A DNA stretch of 64,000 bases from NCBI GenBank assembly GCA_030549205.1, contig JAUKTV010000003.1, positions 2,480,001 to 2,544,000 of the forward strand, read 5' to 3'. The notes under the pieces were generated by a model. It was not told the origin of the DNA. It saw only the letters and a list, made by a program, of their open reading frames with translations, and made no database searches. The first letter of the stretch is position 1. Every line of letters begins with the position of its first letter. A program made the translations under genes and the position numbers. Positions 33,580 through 44,644 of the stretch are shown one piece after another. The stretch is from Apiosordaria backusii (taxonomy: Eukaryota; Ascomycota; Sordariomycetes; Sordariales; Lasiosphaeriaceae).

Positions 33580-34089
33580 TTTCTTTCTTTCCTTCCAGGT
33601 TGTCATTTGAAAACCAAAAACCAAAAGGTAAGAAAGACTTTATATATATATACCTTATCACTCTTCTAGAAGGCGGTAAGAAGGCGGTATATATCCTATT
33701 TGTAAGTCGTTATGAAGCTGGGTAGTGTGGATCCACTCGTTCGCTCTCCCACCGCCCGCGTGGGATCCCAGCGAATAATGAAAGTTTACCATGACGCAAT
33801 CCGTCAAGATATTTTGCAACAGCGTGGAGAAGGGCAGTTATTCGATGTTAACTCTGCAAAAATCTGTCATAATATGCGTTGAGACCTGATTTTGTTTCTG
33901 TCCATCAAGCCTGATGATTTATTTGGTTCTCAGTGGTCGTTTTACTTTCACAGCAAAATTGCCGATTCTCGGATCGGTTCTCCGTCGCGCAAGAAGCGGA
34001 GCGGGAGCAAGCGGAGCCGATCCACCCTGCTGGGTCGGGAGCCAAGATACCGGGCCGAGACACTTGTTCTGCCGCGCAGGTGTACACTA
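33580..34089. other. Intergenic, promoter of the dioxygenase-like gene
   Basis: AT-rich (TATATATATA near 33640) with a short repeated motif AAGGCGGTA at about 33670-33690. No gene. Confidence 0.5.
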
Positions 34090-35270
34090 CTATAAACTGA
34101 TGGCAAAAGATCCATCCTCCCTCTCGTACTCTTTGATACCATATCTTGGGCTCTGGATGGAGAATTGCAGAATGCCAGTTACAATGGCTTGATAGGCCTC
34201 GACTGTCTTCTCAACCATCCCCCCCACCTCACCACCATAGTCTTCTTCTGCTCTTGCTCGTAGAAGAGAAGCTTGCTCTTCAAACTCCTTATTATACCCC
34301 ACAAAATCTTGTACAATACCCCTTACAGCAGCCGCGAGGTCACAGCCCCGATCGTTCATAGCTATTGGCACCAAGTTCATAAACGCGCCATCCTTCTGTT
34401 CACCATCCTCCATGTCAACCATTGCTCTCTCTCAGCCATTCAAAAATCCAACTTACCAGCTCCTTCTTCAGCGAAAACAACTCGTTTATCCTACCCCTCA
34501 TCAGCCATATTCTCCCATACATATACCCCAAAAACTTACACAACAAACCCCCTATTCACCGCCCCTTCCATCCTCTTCATTTCCTCCCCATTTAGCAACT
34601 CCCCCGGCAACCCCCCACCCCCATTCATAACCCTCCCAACTTCACAAAACGCACCCACTCCACTCGTCCCCGCCCTCCACTCCCAAAACTCTTTTTCCGT
34701 CGCCCTTTGTCCTCCCACTCTGAATTCATATTCAAGCAAACAAGCGTCCATATACCCCCCCAGCCTCCCCCACAACCTCCCCCTTTGACCCTCGCTCCAT
34801 TGATTCACCTCTCTCAGTCTCTCCCCGACTGTCTTCATCAACTTACACACAGGTGTTGGTGCTTCCACCTCTTCAACCCCGATCAGTAGACAGTACCTAA
34901 CGTATCGTTTTGACAGCTCGACGTATTCTCCGGCATTTATCTCTGGTTCAGGTGTTGTTGAGGAAGGAGAGGGAGGGGAATCAATCGTATCGTCCCATAA
35001 AACGATCCAAACGAGCCAGATGGCCACCGTTTTGAGCCTTTCGAAATCCAAGAGATCGGGAAATAACCCACAAACCAACAGGGCGGTGTCGCTCTTTTTG
35101 GCCTTTTCCAAGGCCTTTGGGTGCGAGATGAGAGATTCCAGGATTGGGTCAATCACTTCATCTCGGAGGCGGGAGTGGAGGGGATGAGGGTGAGATGACT
35201 CCTTTTTCCAGGAGGATAAATTGGGAGAAAGGGGGGGGATGTGCAGGGTTTGGCCGGTTAGGTCCGACAT
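34090..35270 (-). CDS. Class I terpene synthase (sesquiterpene cyclase type), 360 aa
   Basis: Predicted Mg-dependent cyclase acting on a prenyl diphosphate, probably FPP. Exons are 35270-34540, 34490-34457 and 34407-34090. The 34-nt middle exon carries the catalytic NSE triad (N246-ELF-S250-LKK-E254), so splicing is needed for activity. The aspartate-rich motif is D93-D94-T95-I96-D97 inside WIVLWDDTID. The RY pair near the C-terminus is R343-Y344. Together these are the full set of class I metal- and diphosphate-binding motifs, and the length is normal for fungal sesquiterpene synthases. The second NSE position is Glu rather than the usual Asp (NELFS), a variation seen in fungal enzymes. Its only close biosynthetic-looking neighbour is the DOPA-dioxygenase-like gene. 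Product not predictable from sequence. Confidence 0.92.
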
Positions 35271-36292
35271 TATAATAAACTGGAAGGGTAAGCAGCCAGA
35301 AAGTTGGATGGACAAAAGTAGGAAGTTGCGGTGTGTTTGAATCTGAAGATGTTAATTATGTGTGAAACTGGAAGAGAGACTCCACATTTGCTGAGATGCA
35401 GGCGGGGTTCAGTCCAGCATGCAACACTCATTCGCCGAGAGGGTCTCATCCAGCTTTAAACAACTAGAACACACTTCCAGTCATCTGATTTCCATGTTTC
35501 AATTCCACATCTCACGCACATGTTACAAAGTTTAAAGAGTATTGAGATATGATTCCAGGTGCCACGAGGCCTATCATCTATCCCACTTTATCCGCTAGGT
35601 CAGGTCCACAACCCTCCTTTCATCCTCTTTAACAAAACGCCAAAGCCCATGCACCGCCACGCCAGTCCATCTACAACACAAAGAGGGAGAGAGATAAATC
35701 AAGGAGAGTCAACAAACAACCTTTATCCTGCTGCCCACAACAAAACCACTACCATCACCGTGCCCCCAAAAGACCCTCCAACCACCACCTAACCCCCACG
35801 ACCACTAACAATACTGATAATGCATACACACATCATGCCATGCAACACCACACCATGCCACCTACCCCCATGCAATATCTAGTACAATAAGATGCTAATG
35901 CCTTTGTAATAACGATGCTTGCTCATCATCATCAACCCCCATCATCATCAACACTCATCATCATCTTCCTTCTTCTTCTCCCATGCACTCATGCCTCATA
36001 GGTAAAACATACAGTAAACAGAAAACAAAAACACAATCTTTGATTGAACAGAAAAGAAATTGAAAAACCAGGAATATGAACTAGAAAAATGAAAAGCCAA
36101 AAGCATGAACTGTCTGTACGGAAAAACAACAAGACAGGGAAAAAGAGCCTAAAAGAACATAGGCAAAAACGTAAAATAACACTGTTGTAAGACTGCTACC
36201 GTGATGTCGTTGGTCGTGGGTTTCCGTAGTGGTTGGAGGGTCATGTCGACATGATGCTACGTTCGATAGATGGTTGTTGTAAGTGGTTGAAA
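35271..36292. other. Intergenic with CATC simple repeats
   Basis: Promoter of the terpene synthase on the left and 3' flank of PEX20 on the right. Short CATCATCATC tracts at about 35925-35970. No gene. Confidence 0.5.
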
Positions 36293-37468
36293 TCAGGCAC
36301 TCGCAGGCGCAGGTGGAGGAGCAGTCGGAGCACCATTCTCCCCAGCAACAGGATCAGAATTGTTGTCAGACGGCGCCTCAGCCACCAAATCCCCCGTCTC
36401 AATCTTCTCCCCCGTGTCCGCATCAATAAAATTCTCCTCATTCACCACAATCTCGGCCGCCGCAATCCGGCGCATCAACTCCAGAAAGTTCGAGTGCTTG
36501 AACTTATCCGAGTTGTTGCCACTAACAGCACGCAGGATATCCTCCGCAGCACGAGCGAGGTCGGCGTTCTCACGGCGACGGGCATGCTCCTCCTGTTCTT
36601 GCTCGTCGGCGATGCGCTCCATTTCCGAGTTGATGGCCACCATTTCTTCGGCGGTAGGGGGTAAGACTTGAGGGCCATGCTCAGCCATCCATTTGGCTTG
36701 CTCCTGCTCGAATTCTTGCTCCTGGCGTTGGTGCTCGGTGAGCTGGTCGGCTTGCTGCTCGTACTGGTCGAAGAGATCGGCAAAGGCGTCCTTGACCTCG
36801 GCGCTCTCGACCTGCGCGGCAACTTCCTGGCCTGGTAGCTGGTTGTGGGCGATAGGGGCTGCGAGGTTGGGTTGGTAGGTTTGGAAGGGCATGCCAGTTT
36901 GTACACCGAAAGGGGCGAAACTGGAGACTCCTGTAGTGGGGAGAAGCATAGGCTGCTGAACAACAGGGTGGTTCATAGCAAGGCTTGGAATGGGAGCAGC
37001 TTGAACAGGAGTGCCGTTGCCGAGTTTCATGCCGGCGAACTCGTTAACCCAGGCTTGGTTGCCGACCCCACCGGTGGCGGGCGACTCGAGGCGCATGGCT
37101 GCATGGTGTTCGGCAGCCATGCGAGCAGCCATCGGAGCAGGTGACATGGCCATGGGAGGACGATGAAGAGCCGCTGGGTTCATGTCCGGGAGGAGAGGGC
37201 CATGCTCAAAGCCAGCATTGACCGGACCACCCTGCTGGAAACCCTCAAAAGCCATCTCAGCAGCGTTGCTTGGACCCGCATTTTGCGACCGGAACAACTG
37301 TCAAAAATGTCAGTAATTGGTTTAGAAGAGCATCTTCAAGGCACTCACAGCTCCGGGACCGGTCTGAGGAGCATTCACGAGTCGGTCCTGGTGCAGAGTG
37401 CGGTCGCGGTCGGTATGCGCAAGGAGGTTCTTGGCCCCGTTGGACGGGCCGCACATGCTGTCAGCCAT
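36293..37468 (-). CDS. PEX20: Peroxin 20, PTS2 co-receptor, 374 aa
   Basis: Cytosolic and peroxisomal co-receptor that works with PEX7 to import PTS2 proteins in filamentous fungi. Two exons, 37468-37349 and 37297-36293, with a GTGAGT-GACAG intron. The N-terminus MADSMCGPSNGAKN carries Cys6, the conserved cysteine whose ubiquitination drives receptor recycling, followed by the conserved DRTLHQDRLV. A WxxxF docking motif (W123-VNE-F127) is present. A long acidic/Gln-rich coiled region follows, then the conserved C-terminal block FKHSNFLELMRRIAAAEIVV and ENFIDADTGE, the likely PEX7-binding part. Divergent with SEC13, sharing an 818-bp promoter region. Length and features match fungal PEX20, so identity is firm. 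Confidence 0.92.
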
Positions 37469-38286
37469 CTTGACGACTACTTGAGGTGACAGTTGCTGGC
37501 TTGGTGGTTTGGTTGTTGTTGATGATCTGGAGAGGAAAAGAGAGGCGGTTTGGTATTAAATCCCGGGGGCGAAAAGTATGGCTGAGGATATTCGCAAGTT
37601 ACAAAAAGAAGCCGAGGTCCCTGGATGTATTAGGCAAAAGGGGACCTCTTTGAGGCGATTATTACTATTGATGTTGGGATGAATAGGAAAAAGAAGAAGG
37701 CATTATCTATTGTTGTGACGCGAATGCGCGGCTGCCATTGAAGGACCCACTTAGTCACGAGACTCTCCTGAGGCTCTGCGAAGATGAGAACGTGTTTGAA
37801 CTTGAAGAGAAAGCTGTTTTGTGGTGTTGAACTCTTGAGAAAGCCGATGCTCCGTCAGCCTGTGAACGCATGCGGGGAGTGGGGGCGAATTCCCCGGGCC
37901 GGGACATGGTGTGGGGTAGTTCGGGTGGAACCACACCGAGGTGAGACCATGCCAAGACCGCTTGCGGTGGCCTACACCGAGCTCACCTTGATTTTCTTGC
38001 CAGCTGGACAGTGGACACAGGGGTAGGTACGGGGCATTACGCAGGGCATCAGCTCCTGAGGCTCCAGCGACCGACCTGTCCTCTCGATTCCATCTGCGAA
38101 ACAAACGACCGCAACACCTCCCGCATTCCTCTTCCTCTAATAATACCCGATTGGGAGGACAAGAGATACCCGACGAACAACAATCGAATTACAAAATGGT
38201 TCGCCTGCCCCTCCATCCGCTCGCCGCCCTCTGCTGTTCGCTTCGCCAGCCAAGGGAGACCCCAACCTAGTGGACACATGCTAACC
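37469..38286. promoter_or_regulatory. Divergent PEX20-SEC13 promoter region
   Basis: 818 bp separate the two start codons, so the genes share upstream DNA. No protein gene apart from the short SEC13 uORF. Confidence 0.6.
38196..38270 (+). CDS. Upstream ORF of SEC13, 24 codons
   Basis: ATG at 38196 in strong context (ACAAAATGG) opens a 24-codon frame that stops at 38270, 16 nt before the SEC13 start. If included in the SEC13 mRNA it should limit or modulate translation of SEC13. Alternatively the transcript starts downstream or an intron removes it. Confidence 0.4.
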   Translation: MVRLPLHPLAALCCSLRQPRETPT

Positions 38287-39360
38287 ATGGCGGGAGCAAT
38301 TCAGACAGCGGGCGCCCAGGTTATCAGCAACACCGGTCACGATGACATGATCGTACGTACCCCGCGATTCCCCGATCAACTCTACCGAGAAGAGAGAATG
38401 CATAATACTCAAGTTCTGGAATTTGACACGCGAGGCAGCACGATGCAGTCCTGGACTACTACGGCCGGAGGTTAGCGACCTGCTCGTCGGACCGCACCAT
38501 CAAGATTTTTGAGATTGAGGGCGAGTCACAACGGTTGATCGAGACACTCAAGGGGTACGTCTCCCCTACACGGCTCAAGAGTTGGGCTGTTTCAATGCTG
38601 ACCGACGGTTAGGCACGAGGGCGCAGTTTGGTGTGTCTCCTGGGCGCATCCCAAGTACGGCAACATTCTCGCGAGCGCGGGCTACGACGGCAAGGTTCTG
38701 ATCTGGCGCGAGCAAAACGGTGCGTGGCAGCGCATCTTCGACTTTGCCCTCCACAAAGCCAGCGTCAACATCGTCTCCTGGTCACCCCACGAGGCCGGCT
38801 GCCTCCTCGCATGCGCTTCCTCCGATGGCAACGTCAGTGTTCTCGAGTTTAAGGACAACAGCTGGGAGCACAGCAGCTTCCACGCGCACGGCTTGGGCGT
38901 CAACTCCGTTTCCTGGGCGCCAGCCACCACACCAGGCAGCATCGTCAGCAGCAACCCCGGCCCAGGGTCGGCCGGCAACAGGCGTTTTGTTACGGGCGGT
39001 TCCGACAACCAGCTCAAGATCTGGGCGTGGGATCCGACTACAAACAGCTACAAGCGGGAGAGGGAGCCCTTGGCGGGTCACACGGATTGGGTGCGGGATG
39101 TGGCGTGGAGCCCAACGGTGCTTCAGAAGAGCTATATTGCCTCTGCGTCACAGGACAGGACGGTGCGGATTTGGACGAGCGACCCTGCCAGCCCTGGGCA
39201 GTGGAATGTCAAGGTCTTGAACTTTGACGCTGCTGTCTGGCGCGTGAGCTGGTCCCTGAGCGGCAACGTTCTTGCGGCCAGCGGGGCGGACAACAAGGTG
39301 ACTCTGTGGAAGGAGAACCTGAAGGGCGAGTGGGAGTGTGTTAAGACCATTGAGGAGTAA
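38287..39360 (+). CDS. SEC13: SEC13, WD40 subunit of COPII coat and Nup84 complex, 309 aa
   Basis: Six-bladed WD40 propeller that pairs with SEC31 in COPII vesicle coats and with NUP145C in the nuclear pore Y-complex. Exons are 38287-38352, 38439-38554 and 38613-39360. The first intron interrupts the HDDMI-HDAVLDYYG segment typical of SEC13 N-termini. Hallmarks are RTIKIFEIEG, GHEGAVWCVSWAHPKYG, GYDGKVLIW, GSDNQLKIWAWD, GHTDWVRDVAWSP and ASASQDRTVRIW. The sixth blade ends ADNKVTLWKEN, and SEC31 or NUP145C completes the propeller in known structures. Length is normal (about 300 aa). Divergently arranged with PEX20. Confidence 0.96.
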
Positions 39361-39627
39361 TTTTGTGGTCTGGTGTAATGATTATGGCGGGCGTTGTGGT
39401 GCGTGGTTTAGAAATATTATTATTTGCTGGCAGTGTGTCGTATCATGATCATGACAAAATTCAAGTTTGGTGTTCAAAAGCGAATTCTTGTGTATTTCGA
39501 TTACCTATTACCCCAAGAAAGGAGGGTATCACCACTATCTTTTCACCAACTCTAAGCAATCATCACAAACACCCCCCAACAAACGACAGCGTAATCGTCA
39601 CACCCATGACCAACCACCCTTCAGTTC
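39361..39627. other. Convergent 3' spacer
   Basis: 267 bp between the SEC13 stop and the stop of the convergent AA12 gene. No gene. Confidence 0.6.
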
Positions 39628-41163
39628 TCACCATCCCAAAACCCCTAACAGCCGGGTTGGATGTCGTAGCCGGCTCCTCCCCCCATCCGTCCCTGTCCCC
39701 CCATTCCCATTCCCATTTCCTTCCCCATCATCACCATCCCCACCACCATTATAGCTCACCTCCTCCGGCCCCTCCTCCACCTCCCCGGTCTGCTCCAAAA
39801 CCCAAACCTCCCCCGAGTAATCACTACTAACAAACACCCTCCCCCTGTCATCAACCTGCAGCCCAACCGGCCTGAGACAAACCCCATCCGGCCGACAGCG
39901 GTGTATATCCCCCGTAGCAAACACATCCCGCGCAGCATTCAAACTCCTCCTGCTATGCACCGGCTGTCCACTCTCAGCATCCCAGTCAACAACACTGACT
40001 TTATACCCCTCTGGCTCCTCATCTCTATTCCAACTCCCATGAAAACTCACAAACGCCTTGTTTCCAGCAGTGTTGAATTTGATATCCAGCGGCGCCATGT
40101 GCGCCTTGAACGTCAGTCCCGGGGGCACGTAATCCCTCGCGCAGAATTCGTCGTTGAGTTCAGCTGTTTGGTTGAGAGAGAACTGATCCCCCGTGGTGAG
40201 GGAGTTGAGCTCGGGAAAGGCGGTGTTGTTGTAGAGGGGGAAGCAGTGGGGGTAGCCGTGGTGCTGGTTGGAGAGGAGGGAGCCGTTGAGGAACCCGTGA
40301 AAGTTGAGTTCCTCGCCTGGGTTTTCTTCGTGGATGTCGATGCCGAGACGGAAGGTTTGGTCGATGTTGTTTTCGACGGAGAATATACCCCCTGTGAGGG
40401 GGTGTTCGGCTATACCGACGCTATTGCGTAACCCCCACCCGATTAATAACCCCGAGGAGGCGTAGTTGTAGGGGGGGGAAGAAGAGGTGAGGTTGGAGAT
40501 GTTAAAGGCCCGGATTTGGGAGATGCCGTTTTCCAGGGGGATGGCTAGCGGGTCGAGGTTCTCGGCGCTGCCGCGGGAGACGAGCAACAGGTCGGGGTGG
40601 GACGGGGAGAGGAAGAGGGTGCGGGTTACGTGGCCGGTGTTGGTCATGTTGGTGATGATCTCGCGGCGGTTAGTGGCGGAAGCGTTAGACGGGTCGTAGT
40701 CCCATGCCCAGACTGATTCCCTTGAAGAGGCGTAGAGGGTTCTCCCGTTGGGGGAGAGCTCGATGCCGTGGTTGAGCTTGTCATGGTGTTAGTATATGTG
40801 GGAGGATAGGGGGAAAAGGGGGGAACGTACCCGGTCGTCTTCGACAACGGTGGTGTTGTTGATTACATAGGGGCATGTGCTTGCTCTGTCCGTGACATTG
40901 AGGTGAATGATACCTCTTTGGCTGGAAACGACAAGGAGACCGCCTCTGTCGTCGAGTTTTATACCGCGGGCGGTTCCCAGATTTCGTGCTAGCAAATGAG
41001 CTGTCCAGCCTTGAGCCACCTTGACTTCATAGCTCGGCGTCAAGCTGATTGCGCATGTCTCTGATGATGATGTCGGCTGTGGGGGAGGCGGCAGCGTAGC
41101 TTGCGCCTGAACAAGGCTGTTAAAATCCAACAGCAAGGCTGCAGTGGTAAATAAAAGACGCAT
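39628..41163 (-). CDS. Secreted PQQ-dependent pyranose dehydrogenase, AA12-like, 493 aa
   Basis: Predicted secreted quinoprotein oxidising aldoses or ketoses at the pyranose ring, a possible electron donor for lytic polysaccharide monooxygenases. Exons are 41163-40831 and 40776-39628, with a 54-nt intron (GTACGT, ACTAAC branch). A signal peptide spans the first 20 or so residues (MRLLFTTAALLLDFNSLVQA). Beta-propeller hallmarks of the sorbosone/glucose dehydrogenase fold are GIKLDDRGGLLVVSS, NHGIELSPNGRTLYASS, GLRNSVGIAEHP, ELNFHG, HMAPLDIKF, AFVSFHGSWNR and RPVGLQVDDRGRVFVSSD. Several NxS/T glycosylation sites occur. The C-terminus is a Gly/Asn/Asp low-complexity tail; no carbohydrate-binding module is present. 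The family call is strong; the substrate is inferred. Confidence 0.87.
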
Positions 41164-42563
41164 TGTGAGACGTGAGGCTGTCGCTATGATCTCACTTGAG
41201 TCTCAATTGCAAGTTCAAAAAAACGTGGGGGGACAAAGATATCTCAACAGAACCCATAGCTCCAGCCTTGTCAGCTAGGGCTTATTATACTTATCGAAAG
41301 CTAGGCTTAGGTAGCAAGACAAACTCACAGAAGCAGTTAAGCCAAGAAGCTGTGGTTGTCTTGGTGGGTGTATATGCGGTCTGGTTGTCGTCAGCCACAC
41401 CTTGCCCGTCCAGGTAGGTTGCCCGCCAAGGTCAGCATTGTTGGTTGAACCCTCATGGCGCCTTACACTCCCCTCTTTTTCCTTGCATGATACTGGACGT
41501 GACTGGAAAAGGTTCCGTTTGCCACGCCCGCCCAGAATCTTGGATCTTGTAAACCGTTTGTTGGTGGTCAGAGTGATTCCGAGTCTTGCCTGTCTTGTGT
41601 CTATGCATCGAAGGGAGCTGCCGGATAGCCGATTTAGAGGACTTCTGTCTTTCTGACGGCCTCCGTCCCTGGTTGTCTGGTTCTTCTTCGTACCTGCCAA
41701 CAGTCCAATCTATAGTCTCTACGACAGTTCTAATCTATAATAGTAGATACTACCTCTCGAGCCCTATGCTAGTATAGTAGCGTAATGATTGTGGGGTTCC
41801 TGGGATATCTAGCGAAATCGTTCAGGACAACGACCAGACAATGAAAAACGGTGGGTTATCGCTCTGATGTCATCCAAGCTCCTGGTGGTTGCTCAGCTGC
41901 GGGAGTGGGAGGTGTCGTCCCTCCCGCTATGTTTGAGTGTGGGGAACTGCCTCACCTGTACCTTTTTATCTCCTGACCCCGAAGATTGATTCGTGACGGC
42001 TCATGATAGCTTCAATTCCTTGGAAGTCTTTAAACCCACCCACGGAGACTCCAATCATCAATCTTGCCCTTCCAACTCTGTCCCGAGCTGCAGTCGTCGC
42101 TAGCTAGTCTCATTTCCTACCTGAACATGTGACGCTCACGTTGTGGAACATGTTTAAGACTCAGATGAGATGGAAGATTCAGAATATGAACATGTCCAAA
42201 ATGGAAGACGGACAGAAGAAGGGACAGCCTTGACTGTCAAACTCGGTGTTAAGGCGATACCGCGGGGTAGCATGCGGGAGGGCGGGGAGCTCGGAGTGGT
42301 CCACCAAAAATTGATTCCATTGTCTTGGCGTTCGTGACAGCGACAGAGGTGTGCTTCCTTTTTGACCTTTCTGAAGACTGTGCCATGTGCGCCTGCAGAA
42401 GCTATCAAGGCATCAGAGGTTGATAAAGTCGAGTCTTATCTTTATTGTCAGTAGGCAAGTGTAAACCTACGTCTGTGGCTTTCTGGGGTGTCAATTCCCA
42501 TGCTGCCACAGCCAATTTAAGATATCCATCCACCACCTAAACACCATCCCTATCTCACGATCC
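41164..42563. other. Intergenic, no gene recognised
   Basis: 1.4 kb holding the promoter of the AA12 gene and 3' flank of the DapA-family gene. Open frames up to 141 codons without motif. Confidence 0.5.
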
Positions 42564-43683
42564 TCACAACCCCCTCTCAACCTCATCCAACCCCCTCAAC
42601 CCCTCCCAAATCCTCTCCCTCTCCCCCTCCCCCAAAGGTAAATACGGCCTCCTCATCGCAAAGCCCCCTTCCTCCTCAATTCCAGCCTTAGGCCCCGTAA
42701 ACACCCCCGCAGCCAGTTTCGTCCCCGCAATCCCAAAACTCTTCAACTTTTGCTCCCCCAACGCCGCCATCCTATGCAACTCCAGCGCCTCTTCCCTCTT
42801 CCCCTCCATCCACAGTTTATACACCCTCACCACCACCTTGGGGAAAACATTCCCAAACGCCGCTATGCACCCCGCAGATCCCACACTCAGCCCCCCAATC
42901 AAAAAGTCACTCTGTCCCCCAAAGACTTTAAATCTCTCCTATACACAATAACAAACTCATTAGCATTCCGTCTTAGTTCAAACTCCCCTTCTTTATAGTA
43001 GTAATGGGACACATACCGGCTTAAACTCCGCCGCCAACCTCGTAATCTTCGCCACGCTCCCACACGTCAACTTCACCCCCACAATATTATCATTCTCCCT
43101 CACCAGCCTCGCAATAACCTCACTATCCAAATCAACCCCATTCGTAACCCCCGGAAAATTATACACCACCACCCCCATCTCCTTTTTCTTTCCCTCCCCC
43201 TCCCTCTCCTTTATATTCCCCCCGGTCCCCCTTTTTGTCCCCCCTCCCCCGTTTGTCCCCCCGCCAGTTCCTTAACATAACCTGCTACCTCCCCGTAGAA
43301 CCCTCTACCACCCCCGGACCCCCCTTAAAATACGCACACGGCAGCACAAGCACATAATCCGCCCCTGCCTCCCACGCGTCAAGTATAAATTCTTTAACTT
43401 GAGCTGTGCTGTGCCCGCTGACTCCAGCCATGATGGGGAACCCGGGGGGCACGGTTTGGCGGGCAAGGGAGAGGAGCTGGGCTCGCTCGGCGCGGGTCAG
43501 GAGGAAGGTTTCGGCGTTTGTGCCTAGGATTACGAGGCCGGAGAGGCCAACTTGGGGAGAGGAGAGGTACCGGTAATAGAGGGCTTGGGAGGGGAGGTCG
43601 AGGGTGTCGGTTTGGGGGGAGAAGAGGGTGATGGAGGGGACCCAGATGCCGGAGGGGGGTGGGGGGGTTGAGGCTGTGGCCAT
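42564..43683 (-). CDS. DapA-family aldolase/lyase with two frame breaks
   Basis: TIM-barrel Schiff-base lyase of the dihydrodipicolinate synthase / 4-hydroxy-2-oxoglutarate aldolase family. The N-terminal part (43683 to about 43290) has the expected LVILGTNAETFLLTRAER and FPIMAGVSG segments. The central part carries the catalytic Tyr in VVVYNFPG and the Schiff-base Lys in GVKLTCGSV. After an intron (43016-42939, GTATGT, GCTAAT branch) the last exon 42938-42564 has FKVFGGQSDFLIGGLSVGS and a normal C-terminus. Between residues about 130 and 180 the frame changes twice, near 43293 and near 43217, each inside a G-run, around a Gly/Lys/Glu-rich insert that the family lacks. Either two sequencing errors in homopolymers or real inactivation. 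Fungi lack the lysine DAP pathway, so a 2-keto acid aldolase role is likelier. Confidence 0.75.
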
Positions 43684-44644
43684 GATGGGCTGGTGATGTT
43701 GGTGACAGTTCGAAAAGGGTGAAAAGGTGAAGTGAGGTTGGTGGGAAGTGCTAAATGAGAGTGTAGACCGGAAGATGTAGTGTATATCTGTTAAGACAAC
43801 AGCAAGAAAGTGTAAGTGTACCTTAAGTAAGTGGAGCACCCCCAAACCTATCCAACACCTCGCCCTATCCAAGACAGGAAGGTGTAGAATCCCATCAACA
43901 AACTTCCCCTCTTATTACACGGACACAACAGCAGCGAGAGTATCAACGGGATTAAGCTCGAGCCGCCGTTGGGCATTGGGCACCCGACCCGGCCAGTCCA
44001 GCCTACCTTACCGTCCCGACGCCGCATGCCGAGGTCGTATCACCCATTGCCTACCTTATCTACCTTAACCCGGGAACAGCTCGGACAGTATGTAATATGC
44101 AGGCTGTCTTTTCTTCCCGGGTGCTTCATTGGCTCCCACCCAGCCAATCTCATCACAGACTGATTGGTTCCCCAATAACTTGTCCTTTCATAGATATTAT
44201 TGACAAAAAAAAATACACTATCTCTTCCTATCATCTCTTTAGATCTTTCACTTCTCCCCTTACCGAGCTATACCTCCCTCTCTTGCACTGGGAATATAAA
44301 AAAACAAAAAAAGACAATTGACAATTGTGTGTGTTGTTAAGAATTCGAAAGAAAGAGTAAAAACAACAGCAAACTCATTACAAAAGAAAGAGAAAAAAAC
44401 ACCACACACACACACCAAACTACAAACCCTCACAAGACTAAACCAAACCCAACCCATTTGTCAACAAGTTTTTAGCAACAACAACAACAACACATCCATC
44501 GTCCCTATCCTCGCTGTCTCAATCCATCATCCATATACTGTACGTAACCTCCATTGCTCCTCCACCATCCTTACACCACCGGCTGGGAATCCATGAACAA
44601 CAAGACTTTCGTCTCGCCGCAAAGATTAAACAAATCACCAGCCC
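43684..44644. other. Intergenic, no gene recognised
   Basis: Promoter of the DapA-family gene and 3' flank of the WHI2-like gene. A-rich and CA-rich tracts around 44300-44430. No gene. Confidence 0.5.

Noticed and set aside
34288..34320. QDFVGYNKE in the terpene synthase considered as a degenerate NSE motif
   Set aside because: Splicing reveals a proper NSE triad (NELFSLKKE) on the preceding mini-exon, so this segment is a downstream helix.
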